Below, piece after piece: positions 1 to 8,866 of a DNA stretch of 46,952 nt. Position numbers and translations under genes: made by a program. Below the pieces are notes generated by a model. The model was not told the DNA's origin. It did no database searches and saw only the letters and a program-made list of their open reading frames with translations. Source of the DNA: an uncultured bacterium (GTDB lineage: Bacteria; Patescibacteriota; Gracilibacteria; Absconditabacterales; Absconditicoccaceae); NCBI GenBank assembly GCA_903953935.1, contig CAJBLF010000056.1:1-46952 (forward strand). Direction: 5' to 3'. Each line of letters opens with the position of its first letter. Positions within the stretch are counted from its first letter, which is position 1.

Positions 1-2610
1 TGTAAGCACACAGGTGATCACATCGTTGTTAGCGGGGATGTAGGAATATGTGGGTAAATTAGTACCGACATTAGATCCATTCTTCTTCCACTGATAGGAA
101 GGAGTAGATCCACCGTTAACAGGGGTAGCGGTAAAGGTAACCGTAGTACCTGAGCAAACAGGGTTCTGATCAGCGACGATAGAAACGGAGACCGGAACAG
201 GCACACATCCGTACTCGTATGTTCCCATATCAATAATTCCCGTGATTCTAGGGTTACCTGCCAAATCTACTGTAGGTAGTAAGGTACTGATTCCTGTGAT
301 GTCTCCAGTATTGATACAGGGAGAAGTAGATTGTAATTGCCAATTAGCATTTAATCCATCATACCCGGCACCAACACCAGTTGAGGGAGATATGAATTGA
401 GGTGGGTTAGTTATGTTGTTAGTGTAGTTTCCAGAAGGATACGTAGAGCTACCAGGACCACCAATTCCAGCAAGACCATCTTGTATATCACAATGATCAA
501 AAAATGGAGTTGAGTTAGCATCGCCAATAGTAATCTGATTTCCATAGACAGGATTATTGGGTACATTTCCATAGATAATACAGTTTTTGATATATGGATC
601 TGAATCGCTATTAACAAATAAACCAGATCCAAAGTTACCATTATTGTTTACTATAGTAGTGTTTATAATATTTGGAGATGAGTTTATACAAAAAACACCA
701 TAGCCAGTATTGTTGGCTATCAACATATCGACTATGTTTCCAGAGTAGTTCTCCAAATTTAATGCTCCTTGTCCAACAAGAACTGGCGTGATATTATTGC
801 AGATTTTATTATTAGTGAGTGGTATGGCTCCATACATAATAGCACCACCCGCACCATTTCCAGCATAGTTATGCTGAGATGTGTTCCATGTGAATGTTAT
901 GTTATTCACATTCATAAAATAAAAACCACCGCCTGTATTTGCACTATTGTCATGAATGTTATTATGGTCTATGCTAGACGATAAAGTATCTGTTGTAGTA
1001 ACAAATATTCCCCCACCATGATTAGAAGCATCATTATTGTAGATTTCACAATACGATATTTTGATAGGTGTGTGCCATACAGAGATTCCAGCTCCTGAAA
1101 CGCCATGGTTGTTGTTGAATTTGCAGTGATCCAAGATAAGTTTACCATAAGCAATACAAGACAAACCACTTGAATGGCTATACTCTACTTGAGTATACAT
1201 CATTCTACTGGTATCATTGTCTGCCATGGCAAGACGTGCATTGTAGTCGTTATCAAAACGAACTCCATTCCAGCCATTTGTGGTGTCAGAAGCAGTAAGT
1301 TTGACATAGTTAGACGCGTTTCCATTACATATTAAGGTACCGAATACATAAAGTCCACACCCGGGTGCAAACTTAATTTCTGCACCGGCAGCGATAGTAA
1401 GGGTAACTGATGGAGGTACCCACACATTGGTGGTAAAATTCATGATACCTGACCAGGTAGTATTTGTTACCAGAGTGCTACCATCATTAGGCTTGATGCC
1501 CATAATGGCCTGCTGATTATTGGTAAATACATTACCCCCTGGGTTGATATTACCAAGTGAATAATACCCGTTGTAGGTACCATCCCAACCGAAATTGAAA
1601 TGATACATGTTAGCATTGTCTACGCCATCGCATACCCATGCGTGGCCGGAGGTGCCGTCTCCACGATAATAAATTGGTCGACCGGCAACAAGTTCGGTTT
1701 GTAAATAGGTATCCCACTGCGTAGTTGAGTAGCCAGCTTTTTCCATATATTGCATAGTAGAGCTTGCCATTTTGAAGTAGTTTTTGAATCCTCGTGTCAT
1801 GGGATCTTCGCCAGAGAAATAGGTTACACTAGTGTTTCCAGCTCCCCATTCAGACATAGTACTCACCGCAGTATGATACATGATCTTTGAAATATCAGCA
1901 TTTACCGTGGCTGTGCTATTGGGCATGTTTGCCCAATTGTACGGAGTATTGAAGTTAGCACTCGTGACAGGATAGGTTCCTGACTGATAGCTAAAACTTC
2001 CTAATCCAACCGGAGGATTATTCCAAAACTTCAAGATCTGTGCCATAGCTGTGCCGACACATCCCACCCATACATGTCCACCAGGACCAGAAGGGTCAAC
2101 CGGACACATGGAATTGTAGGGCCATCCTTGGCCCCATGTGGTAGTCAGTAGTGGTGTTACTATGACTGTAGGAGATTTTGCAACATAGCCGCCCGTTTTA
2201 TAGGTAAACCATCTGTAAGTAATATCTGCTGACCCCGGAATATTGTTTTCGATGGCATAGCTTATTACTTTGTTGTAGGTGTTCATCAATCCCAAGAAGT
2301 TATTTCCAAATGTAGTATCATTTTCTTTTGGTACTATAAATTCTTTTCCTTCATTGGAATATCCGAGTATCGGTTCAATCCGATCGTCTGCGGCGATTAA
2401 TACGAATCCATTGGTATGTTCAAAGACATAGAACATATTCGTGGTAGAGTTAATGCTGATGTATCTCAGCACCATACGAGAAGAGTCAATGCGGCAGAAG
2501 TTTGCTGCCACTACTTTTGCATCTTTCTCATCCACGTGAGCAGCATATGAAAACATGCTCACCAGGAGAGAAAACAGCAACATTACCGAAATTCTAATTC
2601 TGTTTTTCAT
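1..2610 (-). CDS. Secreted C10 (streptopain-like) cysteine peptidase with beta-helix and Ig-like regions, 3' end cut off
   Basis: The frame opens at ATG 2610 and stays open for 870 codons to the window edge, so the C-terminus is missing. Residues 1-23 form a signal peptide. Residues 25-140 look like a Spi/C10 propeptide (motif [13 protein letters not shown]). The peptidase core shows the nucleophile in [11 protein letters not shown] (Cys184) and the histidine in SGHAWVCDG (His323), the normal C10 pair. From about residue 385 to 800 there are short Asn/Gly-rich rungs typical of a right-handed beta-helix. A PKD/Ig-like domain ([10 protein letters not shown]) follows. Every glycine is GGN and there is no TGA, unlike native genes here. 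The domain mix is common in Bacteroidota, so acquisition is likely (inference). It is probably exported and proteolytic. Confidence 0.85.
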   Translation of the reverse strand, partial: MKNRIRISVMLLFSLLVSMFSYAAHVDEKDAKVVAANFCRIDSSRMVLRYISINSTTNMFYVFEHTNGFVLIAADDRIEPILGYSNEGKEFIVPKENDTTFGNNFLGLMNTYNKVISYAIENNIPGSADITYRWFTYKTGGYVAKSPTVIVTPLLTTTWGQGWPYNSMCPVDPSGPGGHVWVGCVGTAMAQILKFWNNPPVGLGSFSYQSGTYPVTSANFNTPYNWANMPNSTATVNADISKIMYHTAVSTMSEWGAGNTSVTYFSGEDPMTRGFKNYFKMASSTMQYMEKAGYSTTQWDTYLQTELVAGRPIYYRGDGTSGHAWVCDGVDNANMYHFNFGWDGTYNGYYSLGNINPGGNVFTNNQQAIMGIKPNDGSTLVTNTTWSGIMNFTTNVWVPPSVTLTIAAGAEIKFAPGCGLYVFGTLICNGNASNYVKLTASDTTNGWNGVRFDNDYNARLAMADNDTSRMMYTQVEYSHSSGLSCIAYGKLILDHCKFNNNHGVSGAGISVWHTPIKISYCEIYNNDASNHGGGIFVTTTDTLSSSIDHNNIHDNSANTGGGFYFMNVNNITFTWNTSQHNYAGNGAGGAIMYGAIPLTNNKICNNITPVLVGQGALNLENYSGNIVDMLIANNTGYGVFCINSSPNIINTTIVNNNGNFGSGLFVNSDSDPYIKNCIIYGNVPNNPVYGNQITIGDANSTPFFDHCDIQDGLAGIGGPGSSTYPSGNYTNNITNPPQFISPSTGVGAGYDGLNANWQLQSTSPCINTGDITGISTLLPTVDLAGNPRITGIIDMGTYEYGCVPVPVSVSIVADQNPVCSGTTVTFTATPVNGGSTPSYQWKKNGSNVGTNLPTYSYIPANNDVITCVLT

Positions 2611-2920
2611 AGGTTTTTTTGTTTAGCGTTTTATTTATTATTAATAATTATTATTTATGTAATTGTCTTTTTACATTATACAAAAAAATCAAATAATACG
2701 TCTGTTAAAGATCAGCGGAGATTTGATTTTTTGTTATATGTTTTATTTTGTATATATAGTATATATATGATATAAAAAATCAATACTATTTTTATAAAAT
2801 GTCAATATTTATTAAAATAAAATATTATTGAGTTTTTTTTAATAATCTAATAAAAAAGTATAGGGAAGAAAACACCTTCCCTATAGAGAGTAGTAGAATA
2901 AAATCAAGAATAATGCACGA
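2611..2920. other. AT-rich intergenic region between the C10 peptidase and the M23-like lipoprotein
   Basis: No credible ORF is present. The region is extremely AT-rich and holds the minus-strand terminator listed separately. A TATAAT box on the minus strand (2675-2680) could serve the peptidase gene, but no good -35 box lies at the usual distance. Confidence 0.5.
2853..2886 (-). terminator. Rho-independent terminator of the M23-like lipoprotein gene
   Basis: A perfect 10-bp stem (TATAGGGAAG / CTTCCCTATA) with a 7-nt loop is followed on the minus strand by a T-rich tail. It sits 35 nt after the stop codon. Confidence 0.85.
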
Positions 2921-3901
2921 TTATTGCGCACTGAAATAAAATGGTACAGATGTGTTAGCGCCATTGGTAACTTTTCGCATATTTGTATGTGCATGAGGAG
3001 AAGATGCGCCCGATGCGCCCAAGTTACCTATTTGATCAATTCCTGCGCGCATATATTTGCCTATATACAGACCATTGGGATAGTTTTGTAAGTGTCCGAC
3101 ATAGAAGCGATAAAGATTTCCATCACTTGATTCTTGGACGATGGCGACGTATTTACTTTGACCAAGCGAGGTGTTATAGGTACCAAAATTGGCTATGTAT
3201 CCATCCAGAGGGGATCGTAAAATAGCACCCAAATCCTGGCTTCCCGTGCCACGATTCCAATCATCTGCATAGCATTCATTGGATCCCATATGCGTACCCT
3301 CATTCCAGCCGTATCCATAATGGTACTGCGTACCTTTAGTTTCTTCACCTCCTCGCCATGTTTGATAGTTACCATTTATGTCTACGGTACGATTGGTCCA
3401 GCTTGATCCATCAGCACCAAATGGCCAACTAATCAAGGATGGACACGTAGTGAATGTATTTCTCGTCGTACAGAGTGGAGCATAGGTAGTGGTGCTAATA
3501 TTAGCATGAGAGCTGGTATATACATATCGATAATCAAACCAGCCAGTAGTAGATATTTGTGTAGATAGTGTCCAATAACTGCCGACATATGACAGAGAAA
3601 AATAGATAATATTTCCTGTAGCCTTATCATAGAGTTTTACGGACAAAGCAGAAATCCCTATAGGGTCGTATACTTTAAAAAGATAGCTTGTGGAATTTGG
3701 TCTTCCAAATCGTGGGCTGACAGGATATTCCATCATAACACTAGCTTTCAATTGTGCTCCAGATTCGCCTGGATCAGACGTTTTCACATCTCCACTAATT
3801 TGTGGAGCAGGTTCTGAAGATATGGTGTCCTGATCTTTTTGGCATGAAACCATGGTAAATAACAGAACGATGACCAATAAAAACATAACAAAATTTTTCA
3901 T
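2921..3901 (-). CDS. M23 (LytM-like) metallopeptidase-type lipoprotein
   Basis: The protein has 326 aa from ATG 3901. It starts with a lipoprotein signal (LLFTMVSCQKDQ, Cys in the lipobox), so it should be membrane-anchored. The C-terminal half carries M23-like marks: GTHMGSN with a downstream DDW, and the closing HxH motif SPHAHTN. Between them lie beta-strand segments typical of LytM. M23 enzymes cut peptidoglycan cross-bridges; whether this one is active cannot be told. There is no TGA and all glycines are GGN. The same frame stays open 134 codons upstream to a GTG at 4303, and that upstream part begins with a second lipoprotein-like signal (FFTISCGNEQ). I chose 3901 because it gives a clean signal peptide, but a longer product or a relic cannot be excluded. 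Confidence 0.72.
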   Translation of the reverse strand: MKNFVMFLLVIVLLFTMVSCQKDQDTISSEPAPQISGDVKTSDPGESGAQLKASVMMEYPVSPRFGRPNSTSYLFKVYDPIGISALSVKLYDKATGNIIYFSLSYVGSYWTLSTQISTTGWFDYRYVYTSSHANISTTTYAPLCTTRNTFTTCPSLISWPFGADGSSWTNRTVDINGNYQTWRGGEETKGTQYHYGYGWNEGTHMGSNECYADDWNRGTGSQDLGAILRSPLDGYIANFGTYNTSLGQSKYVAIVQESSDGNLYRFYVGHLQNYPNGLYIGKYMRAGIDQIGNLGASGASSPHAHTNMRKVTNGANTSVPFYFSAQ

Positions 3902-4300
3902 TTTTTTCTGATTTTTTTTGACTTTTTTTTTGAGAGATATGTTTTTCACCAATATACATACAATATTAGGAACACGTTCTTGGTGAATGAACTTGTTTCC
4001 ATTGGTCTCTAGTTTCCTAGGTCTAGAGCTATATAAAGTAATTACTTGCTGTCTATGAAGTATAGATGAGATGCTATACGCCACGATGAATTTCGTCCAT
4101 ATCCCCGCATGTTTATCTGCTAGACAGAAATGCGGGGGTGGGCGCTTATGTTTGTTGCCATACAAACATACGGCATGAGATATAAGTTCGACTGATAAGG
4201 AGAACACTACTTCATCGATGTGCGATACTTGCTCATTGCCGCAAGAGATTGTAAAAAAGCAAAATAGGAAAAAAACTGACAAAGTCAGGACAAAAGTTAT
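3902..4300 (-). other. Long leader/open frame upstream of the M23-like lipoprotein, with a stable hairpin
   Basis: The region is open in the frame of the downstream gene but has poor coding character after its first 25 codons. It contains a GC-rich inverted repeat CCCCGCAT (4103-4110) / ATGCGGGG (4130-4137) with an inner CTG/CAG pairing, strongly GC-biased for this window. It may be a regulatory leader or a decayed lipoprotein start. Confidence 0.4.
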
Positions 4301-4366
4301 CACCCGGGTGCAGACTATAGTTACTTAGCTTCTGAAGCCACGTAAAAAACATTTGCACCCGGGTGC
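4301..4366. repeat. REP-like repeat, paired copy after the vanW-like gene
   Basis: Two CACCCGGGTG palindromes (4301-4310 and 4355-4366, the second as full GCACCCGGGTGC) flank a ~44-bp spacer. The second lies 5 nt beyond the vanW-like stop. The spacer resembles that of 22857-22921 and contains an inner hairpin GCTTC-A-GAAGC on the minus strand. Confidence 0.75.
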
Positions 4367-4371
4367 TAATA

Positions 4372-5610
4372 CTAATAGATGCGTTGATAACAGCTAGAGA
4401 CATCAGTCCCATTTATTTCTCGGACATAACATTTTTTGGTAGATCATTTATATTGTAGTGTTCATTTATCAGTTATTTTTGCTAAAGAAAATGCTTCTTC
4501 CAATCATCCAATACTTCCATCATAATTCATTACTACAATAAGAGGATAGTCGCGTATATTAGTTACTTGTATATCTCTCGTAGGAAAAAACACCGTAGAA
4601 TCTAGGCCAGGGGTATTGATAACTTGTCAGTTGACGACAGAATCATAAAGGTTTGCGTATCGTTTAGTATGGGGATATCTTTCAGTAATTTCTATGGCAG
4701 TATTGGTAAGGACTCATTGATAGAAAGCTGTGCTCGCACCGCATAAGCCTCATCAGTATAAGGGGACATTTACTCCACCGACGATAGCAAATCATACCTT
4801 AAAATTTCATCATAAATTTGCTTGATCAACATTTCTTATCGTATTCTGAAAAGAAAATGTTTCATGAGGATTGATGATTCTAATATTGCCGAGCATAGAA
4901 AATGCCAGACTAATATTATATCTTCTATATGCGGCGTCATGACTAGTTCTATATCTATATGAGACGACTTCATATCAAAGTTTATAGAGATCTTCATTGC
5001 TTTTAAAGAGATAGATATCGTGAAGATTTTCATATTCCTGTTGAGTGATAGTCAATCCGTTGGTTGGTATGCTGTGAGAAATTTTATTTTTGTATTGGAT
5101 GAGTTTGTTGATAATCAGATTATCTAGTACATCTTTTTGAGTAATGTCTTCTAATAGAACAAAGTCAACAAATCCCGTATTGAAGAGTAATCCAATCTTA
5201 TTGTTTCCATCAGTAAATGGTGTAGGTATAAATCCAGAAAATCATTTTGATATCATGGTTTTGAGGATAAGAAGTCTTATGCGTTCATGAGCTTTTCCAT
5301 AGCTATCTGCATTTTTGAGGAGGGGAAGTATAATGGTATTGGGGATATATATGAGAACATTGTCATCTGTTATGATATTTGGTATGGCATTTTGTTGTGG
5401 TTGGATCTGTGGTCGAATATATCGTCCTGTAGTAGTATCGATAGTGAGTGTTCCACTACTAGGATCTGTTATAGTGATATATCCCGTAGTGGCGATAGTT
5501 CAAGACAGTGTGCTTTCTATAGCATATACAGACTGAACTATGAGACAAAAAACTGACAGGAAAAAGACGAAACTACTTCATCATATACACCTTCGTCATT
5601 CTTTTCTCAT
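4372..5610 (-). CDS. VanW-family exported protein
   Basis: With TGA as Gly, ATG 5610 to TAG 4372 reads as 412 aa without interruption and contains 16 in-frame TGA codons. A basic N-terminus and hydrophobic stretch (SSFVFFLSVFCLIVQSVYA) predict a signal peptide or anchor. The C-terminal half carries the VanW signature: NPHETFSF, then GGGLCGASTAFYQGVL, then ITERYPHTKRY, matching the family pattern GGGICQVSTTLY...ERHPHS. VanW proteins occur with cell-envelope and glycopeptide-resistance genes, but their biochemical role is unknown. The promoter lies at 5645-5672 and a REP-like element follows the stop. Standard-code annotation would miss this gene. Confidence 0.85.
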
Positions 5611-5644
5611 AGCGTATGTTTCGATGGGGATAAAACATACAATA

Positions 5645-5672
5645 ATTATATATAAAAAATAAAATATGTCAA
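5645..5672 (-). promoter_or_regulatory. Promoter of the vanW-like gene
   Basis: On the minus strand TTGACA (5667-5672) is followed by a 16-bp spacer and a perfect TATAAT (5645-5650), 35 nt before the start codon. The 16-bp spacing recurs at the other clear promoters of the window. Confidence 0.75.
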
Positions 5673-5680
5673 ATATAATA

Positions 5681-5704
5681 AAGTCTGCGCTCAGTTGCAG
5701 ACTT
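5681..5704 (-). terminator. Terminator after dnaJ
   Basis: An 8-bp stem AAGTCTGC / GCAGACTT with an 8-nt loop is followed on the minus strand by a T-rich run. It lies about 50 nt after the dnaJ stop and just before the vanW-like promoter. Confidence 0.65.
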
Positions 5705-5740
5705 TTGTTTATTCAATTATAAAGCTATTTTGTAACCATC

Positions 5741-5752
5741 GCACCCGGGTGC
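5741..5752. repeat. REP-like palindrome after dnaJ
   Basis: Perfect GCACCCGGGTGC, 2 nt after the dnaJ stop. The flanking minus-strand sequence (GGTTAC, then AGCTTTA) matches the inner part of the copies at 4301 and 22857. Confidence 0.75.
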
Positions 5753-5754
5753 TA

Positions 5755-6828
5755 TTATTTTTTACTCTTAAGTTCACTCCAAAGTTTTTCTTGATCTTTG
5801 CTCAATTTTTTTGGTATGTCGACCTGAGGTATTACATATAAATCCCCCTTCTTGCTCAAAAACCCACCACTACCAAATCCTTTGTTAGCAATCTTGATCA
5901 TATCGCCAACTTGGGTACCTTTGGGAACTTTGATTTTTAGCTTTCCTTCTGGGTGATCAACTGTTATCTCTCATCATAATACCATGTCGAAAATACTGAC
6001 ATTAGCCTTGGTGTAAATGTTGTCACCTTTTCTTTCGTAGAGTCTAGAATTGGCGACATTGATCTGAATATAAAAATCACCTACATGATGACTAGAAGAT
6101 TCATTTCCTTTATTGGCAAATTTTATATATGCACCAGAATTAATTGCTGCTGGTATCTTTACCTCCAAGGTTTCCTTCATTTTTTCCAATCCCCCATGAG
6201 GAAGTGTCTTTCCATCTTTAGTATATATTTTTCCACTACCACCACAGGTAGGACATGCAGTTTGGCTTTGCATAGTGCCAAATGGGGTCTGCATCTGTTG
6301 AACGACGCTACCATGGCCTTTACAGGTGTCACATGTTTTTTCTTCTGCTCCAATCATTTTTTTCATTCTGCTATAGGCGACTTTTTTTGTTACTCCCAAA
6401 AACGATTCTTCAAAACTGATGTCTATAGCGACCTGTATGTCTTCGCCCCCCTGGGTGCTTTTTTTCCTTCATCATCAGCCAAATCCACCACCAAAAATAC
6501 CACCCATAAGATCGCCAATGTCAAAATCTCAGAAGTCAGCTCATCATTGTCAACCTCCAAATCAACCAAATCATCAACCACCAAATCATCCCTGACCATC
6601 AAATCACGAAAATCCTCATTTCCTATATGCATCGTATTGGCCTTTTTTCTTTTCGTCGCCGATAACTTGATATGCCTCATTCATTTCTTGAAACTTTTTT
6701 TTGTCACCACCTCTATCAGGATGATGCTTAACGGCTGCTTTTTTAAATGCCTTTTTAATTTCTTCCTGAGAAGCATCTTCTTTGACTCATAAAATGTCAT
6801 AGTAATTTTTCTTTACATCGAAGTCCAT
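5755..6828 (-). CDS. dnaJ: DnaJ (Hsp40) co-chaperone with a single zinc centre
   Basis: The protein has 357 aa from ATG 6828 and 16 in-frame TGA codons, most in the Gly/Phe-rich linker. The J-domain carries the HPD motif (VKHHPDRGG). The zinc region has only two CxxCxGxG units, CDTCKGHG and CPTCGGSG, where a classical DnaJ has four; by spacing they match units 2 and 3, so the second zinc site is kept and the first is lost. The C-terminal substrate-binding beta domains are present and end in a lysine-rich tail. The function is stimulation of DnaK ATPase and substrate hand-over. No dnaK or grpE is in the window. The gene has its own 3' hairpin terminator and REP-like element. Confidence 0.95.
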
Positions 6829-7059
6829 TAATTAAAATATTAAACTAATAAAATTACGTAGTGAAGTAATGAGAAACATATATAATAGCACGACAGTGCT
6901 AGAAGTGATATTATAGAGAATTGAAAAAAAATTGCAAATTATTCTCAGAAAAAAGTGTCACTTTATATGGTAAGGCATAAGCTAAGATATATGTATAAAA
7001 ACACAAAAATACAAATCATATAAAATGCTATTGCTTTTTGATATAAAATATATATAGTA

Positions 7060-7264
7060 TCAAATACAGACAGAACAGAATGTTCTAGAAACACAATATT
7101 CGTCGATGATTTCGCCTACTTTGGATTTTGTACCTCGTTCATGTGGCTCATGGGATGATCAACATAAAATAGAGTATCATGAGTCCCTGGAAAGGTTTTT
7201 CAAAAAGAGGTTTGCATCGACATCGTGCTCCCGGCTACGCATTCGTAGTTTGGGAGCATTTTTT
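7060..7264 (+). ncRNA. Candidate structured non-coding RNA with intrinsic terminator
   Basis: A promoter-like TTGCTT...TATA segment (about 7031-7060) precedes about 200 nt with nested pairings: GTCGATG (7102-7108) with CATCGAC (7215-7221), ACCTC (7132-7136) with GAGGT (7207-7211), and GGCTCATG (7145-7152) with CATGAGTCC (7178-7186). It ends in a strong terminator (7226-7264): TGCTCCC/GGGAGCA enclosing CTACG/CGTAG, then a T-run. I could not match it to tmRNA, RNase P, SRP or 6S RNA by eye. Confidence 0.5.
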
Positions 7265-7302
7265 AAAAAAAACAATATTAGCACAATCGACTAACGTATA
7301 AA

Positions 7303-7461
7303 AAAATATCCTTGATTTGTTACAAAAAATACCTAAGATGTTTTTACACAATCATCATGGTTCAATTCTGCTTTGTTCAAATTTTGCCATTACGTTTACC
7401 CATGACGGTTGCTAATTGTTTCTTACATTAGCTTGGGGGCTCCGAATATTTCGGAGTCCTT
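7303..7461 (+). ncRNA. Second candidate short transcript ending in a terminator
   Basis: A hairpin GCTAAT...ATTAGC (about 7410-7432) is followed at once by a GC-rich hairpin around GGCTCCGAA/TTCGGAGTC and a T-run (about 7434-7461). Upstream there is only a 25-codon ORF. It may be an RNA, a leader peptide region or only a terminator pair. Confidence 0.35.
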
Positions 7462-7514
7462 TTTCTGTATGTCATAGAGTTTTGAATATCATAGAGTGTA
7501 GATATAGAAAATAA

Positions 7515-8600
7515 TTAATTGTTTTTTTTCATAGCAAGTCCGCACGGAAGTTTTTTGATTATAAAGAGATAGTAGTTCACACCAAAGAAAACGAGCGCCA
7601 TGACCGTAAAGATAATGATCTTATTCAATCTATCCGTTCATTGGATCAGGATAAATATCATCATAATGATAGACCATATCCAGACAAATCATCTTACTTC
7701 TTTTCTGGTTCGTGAGAGTCCGAGAAGTCTATGATGGAGATGGGTATAGTCGCCTTTGAGTGGACTTTTTTTCATGACAAACATTCTCCATAATCAGACC
7801 CATATCGCATCAAATATTACCAATGACAGCGTCACAACTAAGGTTCCTATCTTGGCTCATCCGACGACGGATAAATATGCCAAGCTAAATCAGAAGAACA
7901 TAATCCCAACATCTCTCATCAATCCCAAGGGTTTATATTCCACGACAGTGGCTACCAATGATATCCAGAAGAGGACAAAAGAAATATTTTTTACAAACAA
8001 TAGCGTCTGTAAGTTTGCATCAGTGAAATTGGTATAATGCTTAAAGACAACGAATTGGATCAATAAAAATATCGTCAGAAATCCTATGCTTGAGACGCCG
8101 CTTGCTTGTGCATAAATACCGTCAAATCGATTGATAGCGTTGATACAAATGATAGACCGAGCGACAAATCCTATAGCCAAAACCCATTGGGGCATTACCC
8201 AAATATATCCATTGATGATAATCTCTTGATGAGCGAATCCTCATATTCAGACTGCCAACAATGCTCATACTATATGCATGGCCAATCTGAGCGATGCTGG
8301 TATTTTAAAGGAAATCTTGCCGATATAATTCAATTCTTCGAAAAGTTCAAATATCACGATAGGCAGTGAACCGAAAAAAAGTCCCCAGAATAAATTATTA
8401 TGTAAGTATCAAGGAAAGAGTAATGCGATGATAACAAAAAAAGCAAGATAGACAAATACGCCTTGGATGGTTGGGACAGGTTTTCTCGTGTTTTTTAGGT
8501 CATTACCAGGCTTATCCAAGACATGCAATCGACGGAAAAGTTTGAGTCATCCAAAGGCGATTGCTATAGCTATAATAGGAACAAGAATGTAGTTCATCAT
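7515..8600 (-). CDS. WecA/TagO-like polyprenyl-phosphate sugar-1-phosphate transferase (GT4/MraY superfamily)
   Basis: The protein has 361 aa from ATG 8600 (tandem ATG) with about ten membrane segments. Family marks are the NAINRFDG loop (NxxNxxDG type) and HLHHRLLGL, the histidine motif of WecA/TagO-type enzymes. Such enzymes move a sugar-1-phosphate from a UDP-sugar onto undecaprenyl phosphate to begin a surface glycan. The usual early Asp-Asp motif appears as Glu-Glu (ELFEELNYIG), which is unusual for a Mg-dependent site. In-frame TGA codons mark it as native. The start lies directly after the T-run of a terminator hairpin, so it may be attenuated. A few basic residues and a lysine tail end the protein. 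Confidence 0.8.
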
Positions 8601-8624
8601 AAAAAAAGAGGAGCTAAACTCCTC
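8601..8624 (-). terminator. Terminator or attenuator touching the start codon of the WecA-like gene
   Basis: On the minus strand GAGGAG-TTTAG-CTCCTC is followed by seven T and then at once by ATGATG. It can end transcripts from the coiled-coil operon upstream, and also gate expression of the transferase. Confidence 0.7.
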
Positions 8625-8866
8625 GTATAGTAAGGTTTTGGTCAAGAAATTCTAATGAAAATAGTATAAGGCTATAATTAGTGATATGGGTATGTTTTTG
8701 TTGATTCAATATTTGAATTCTTATTTTTGATTGAAAATAAAGTGTCTCATTAGTCCTCAAAATATTGATATATATAGCGCTGTTTGTATTACTCTTATTA
8801 TAATCAAATGGTATGTGTTTTATTATTATTGTTTTTTGTTTAAATGTATCGCTAAATTTTAGTAGT

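Larger units (their letters stand above)
6829..7514. other. Long intergenic region with two hairpin-terminated transcripts
   Basis: No convincing protein gene is seen. The part next to dnaJ (6829-7030) is plain AT-rich sequence and probably holds the dnaJ promoter. The rest contains two candidate structured RNAs listed separately. A 62-codon ORF at 7106-7294 overlaps the first RNA and runs through its terminator hairpin, so I do not call it. Confidence 0.5.

Noticed and set aside
1358-1368. Another copy of the CACCCGGGTGC palindrome
   Set aside because: It lies inside the C10 peptidase coding sequence in a conserved Gly/Pro turn and lacks the flanking element, so it is chance.
6085-6792. A 235-codon plus-strand ORF
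   Set aside because: It is antisense to dnaJ and results from the reverse complement of the Gly-rich region; its translation has no protein-like pattern.
7106-7294. A 62-codon ORF with a faint bS21-like segment (ESLERFFKKRF)
   Set aside because: The frame runs through a strong terminator hairpin and lacks the conserved start of S21; the RNA structure explains the region better.
7358-7380. A GGTTCAATTC segment resembling a tRNA T-arm
   Set aside because: No acceptor, D or anticodon arms can be formed around it.
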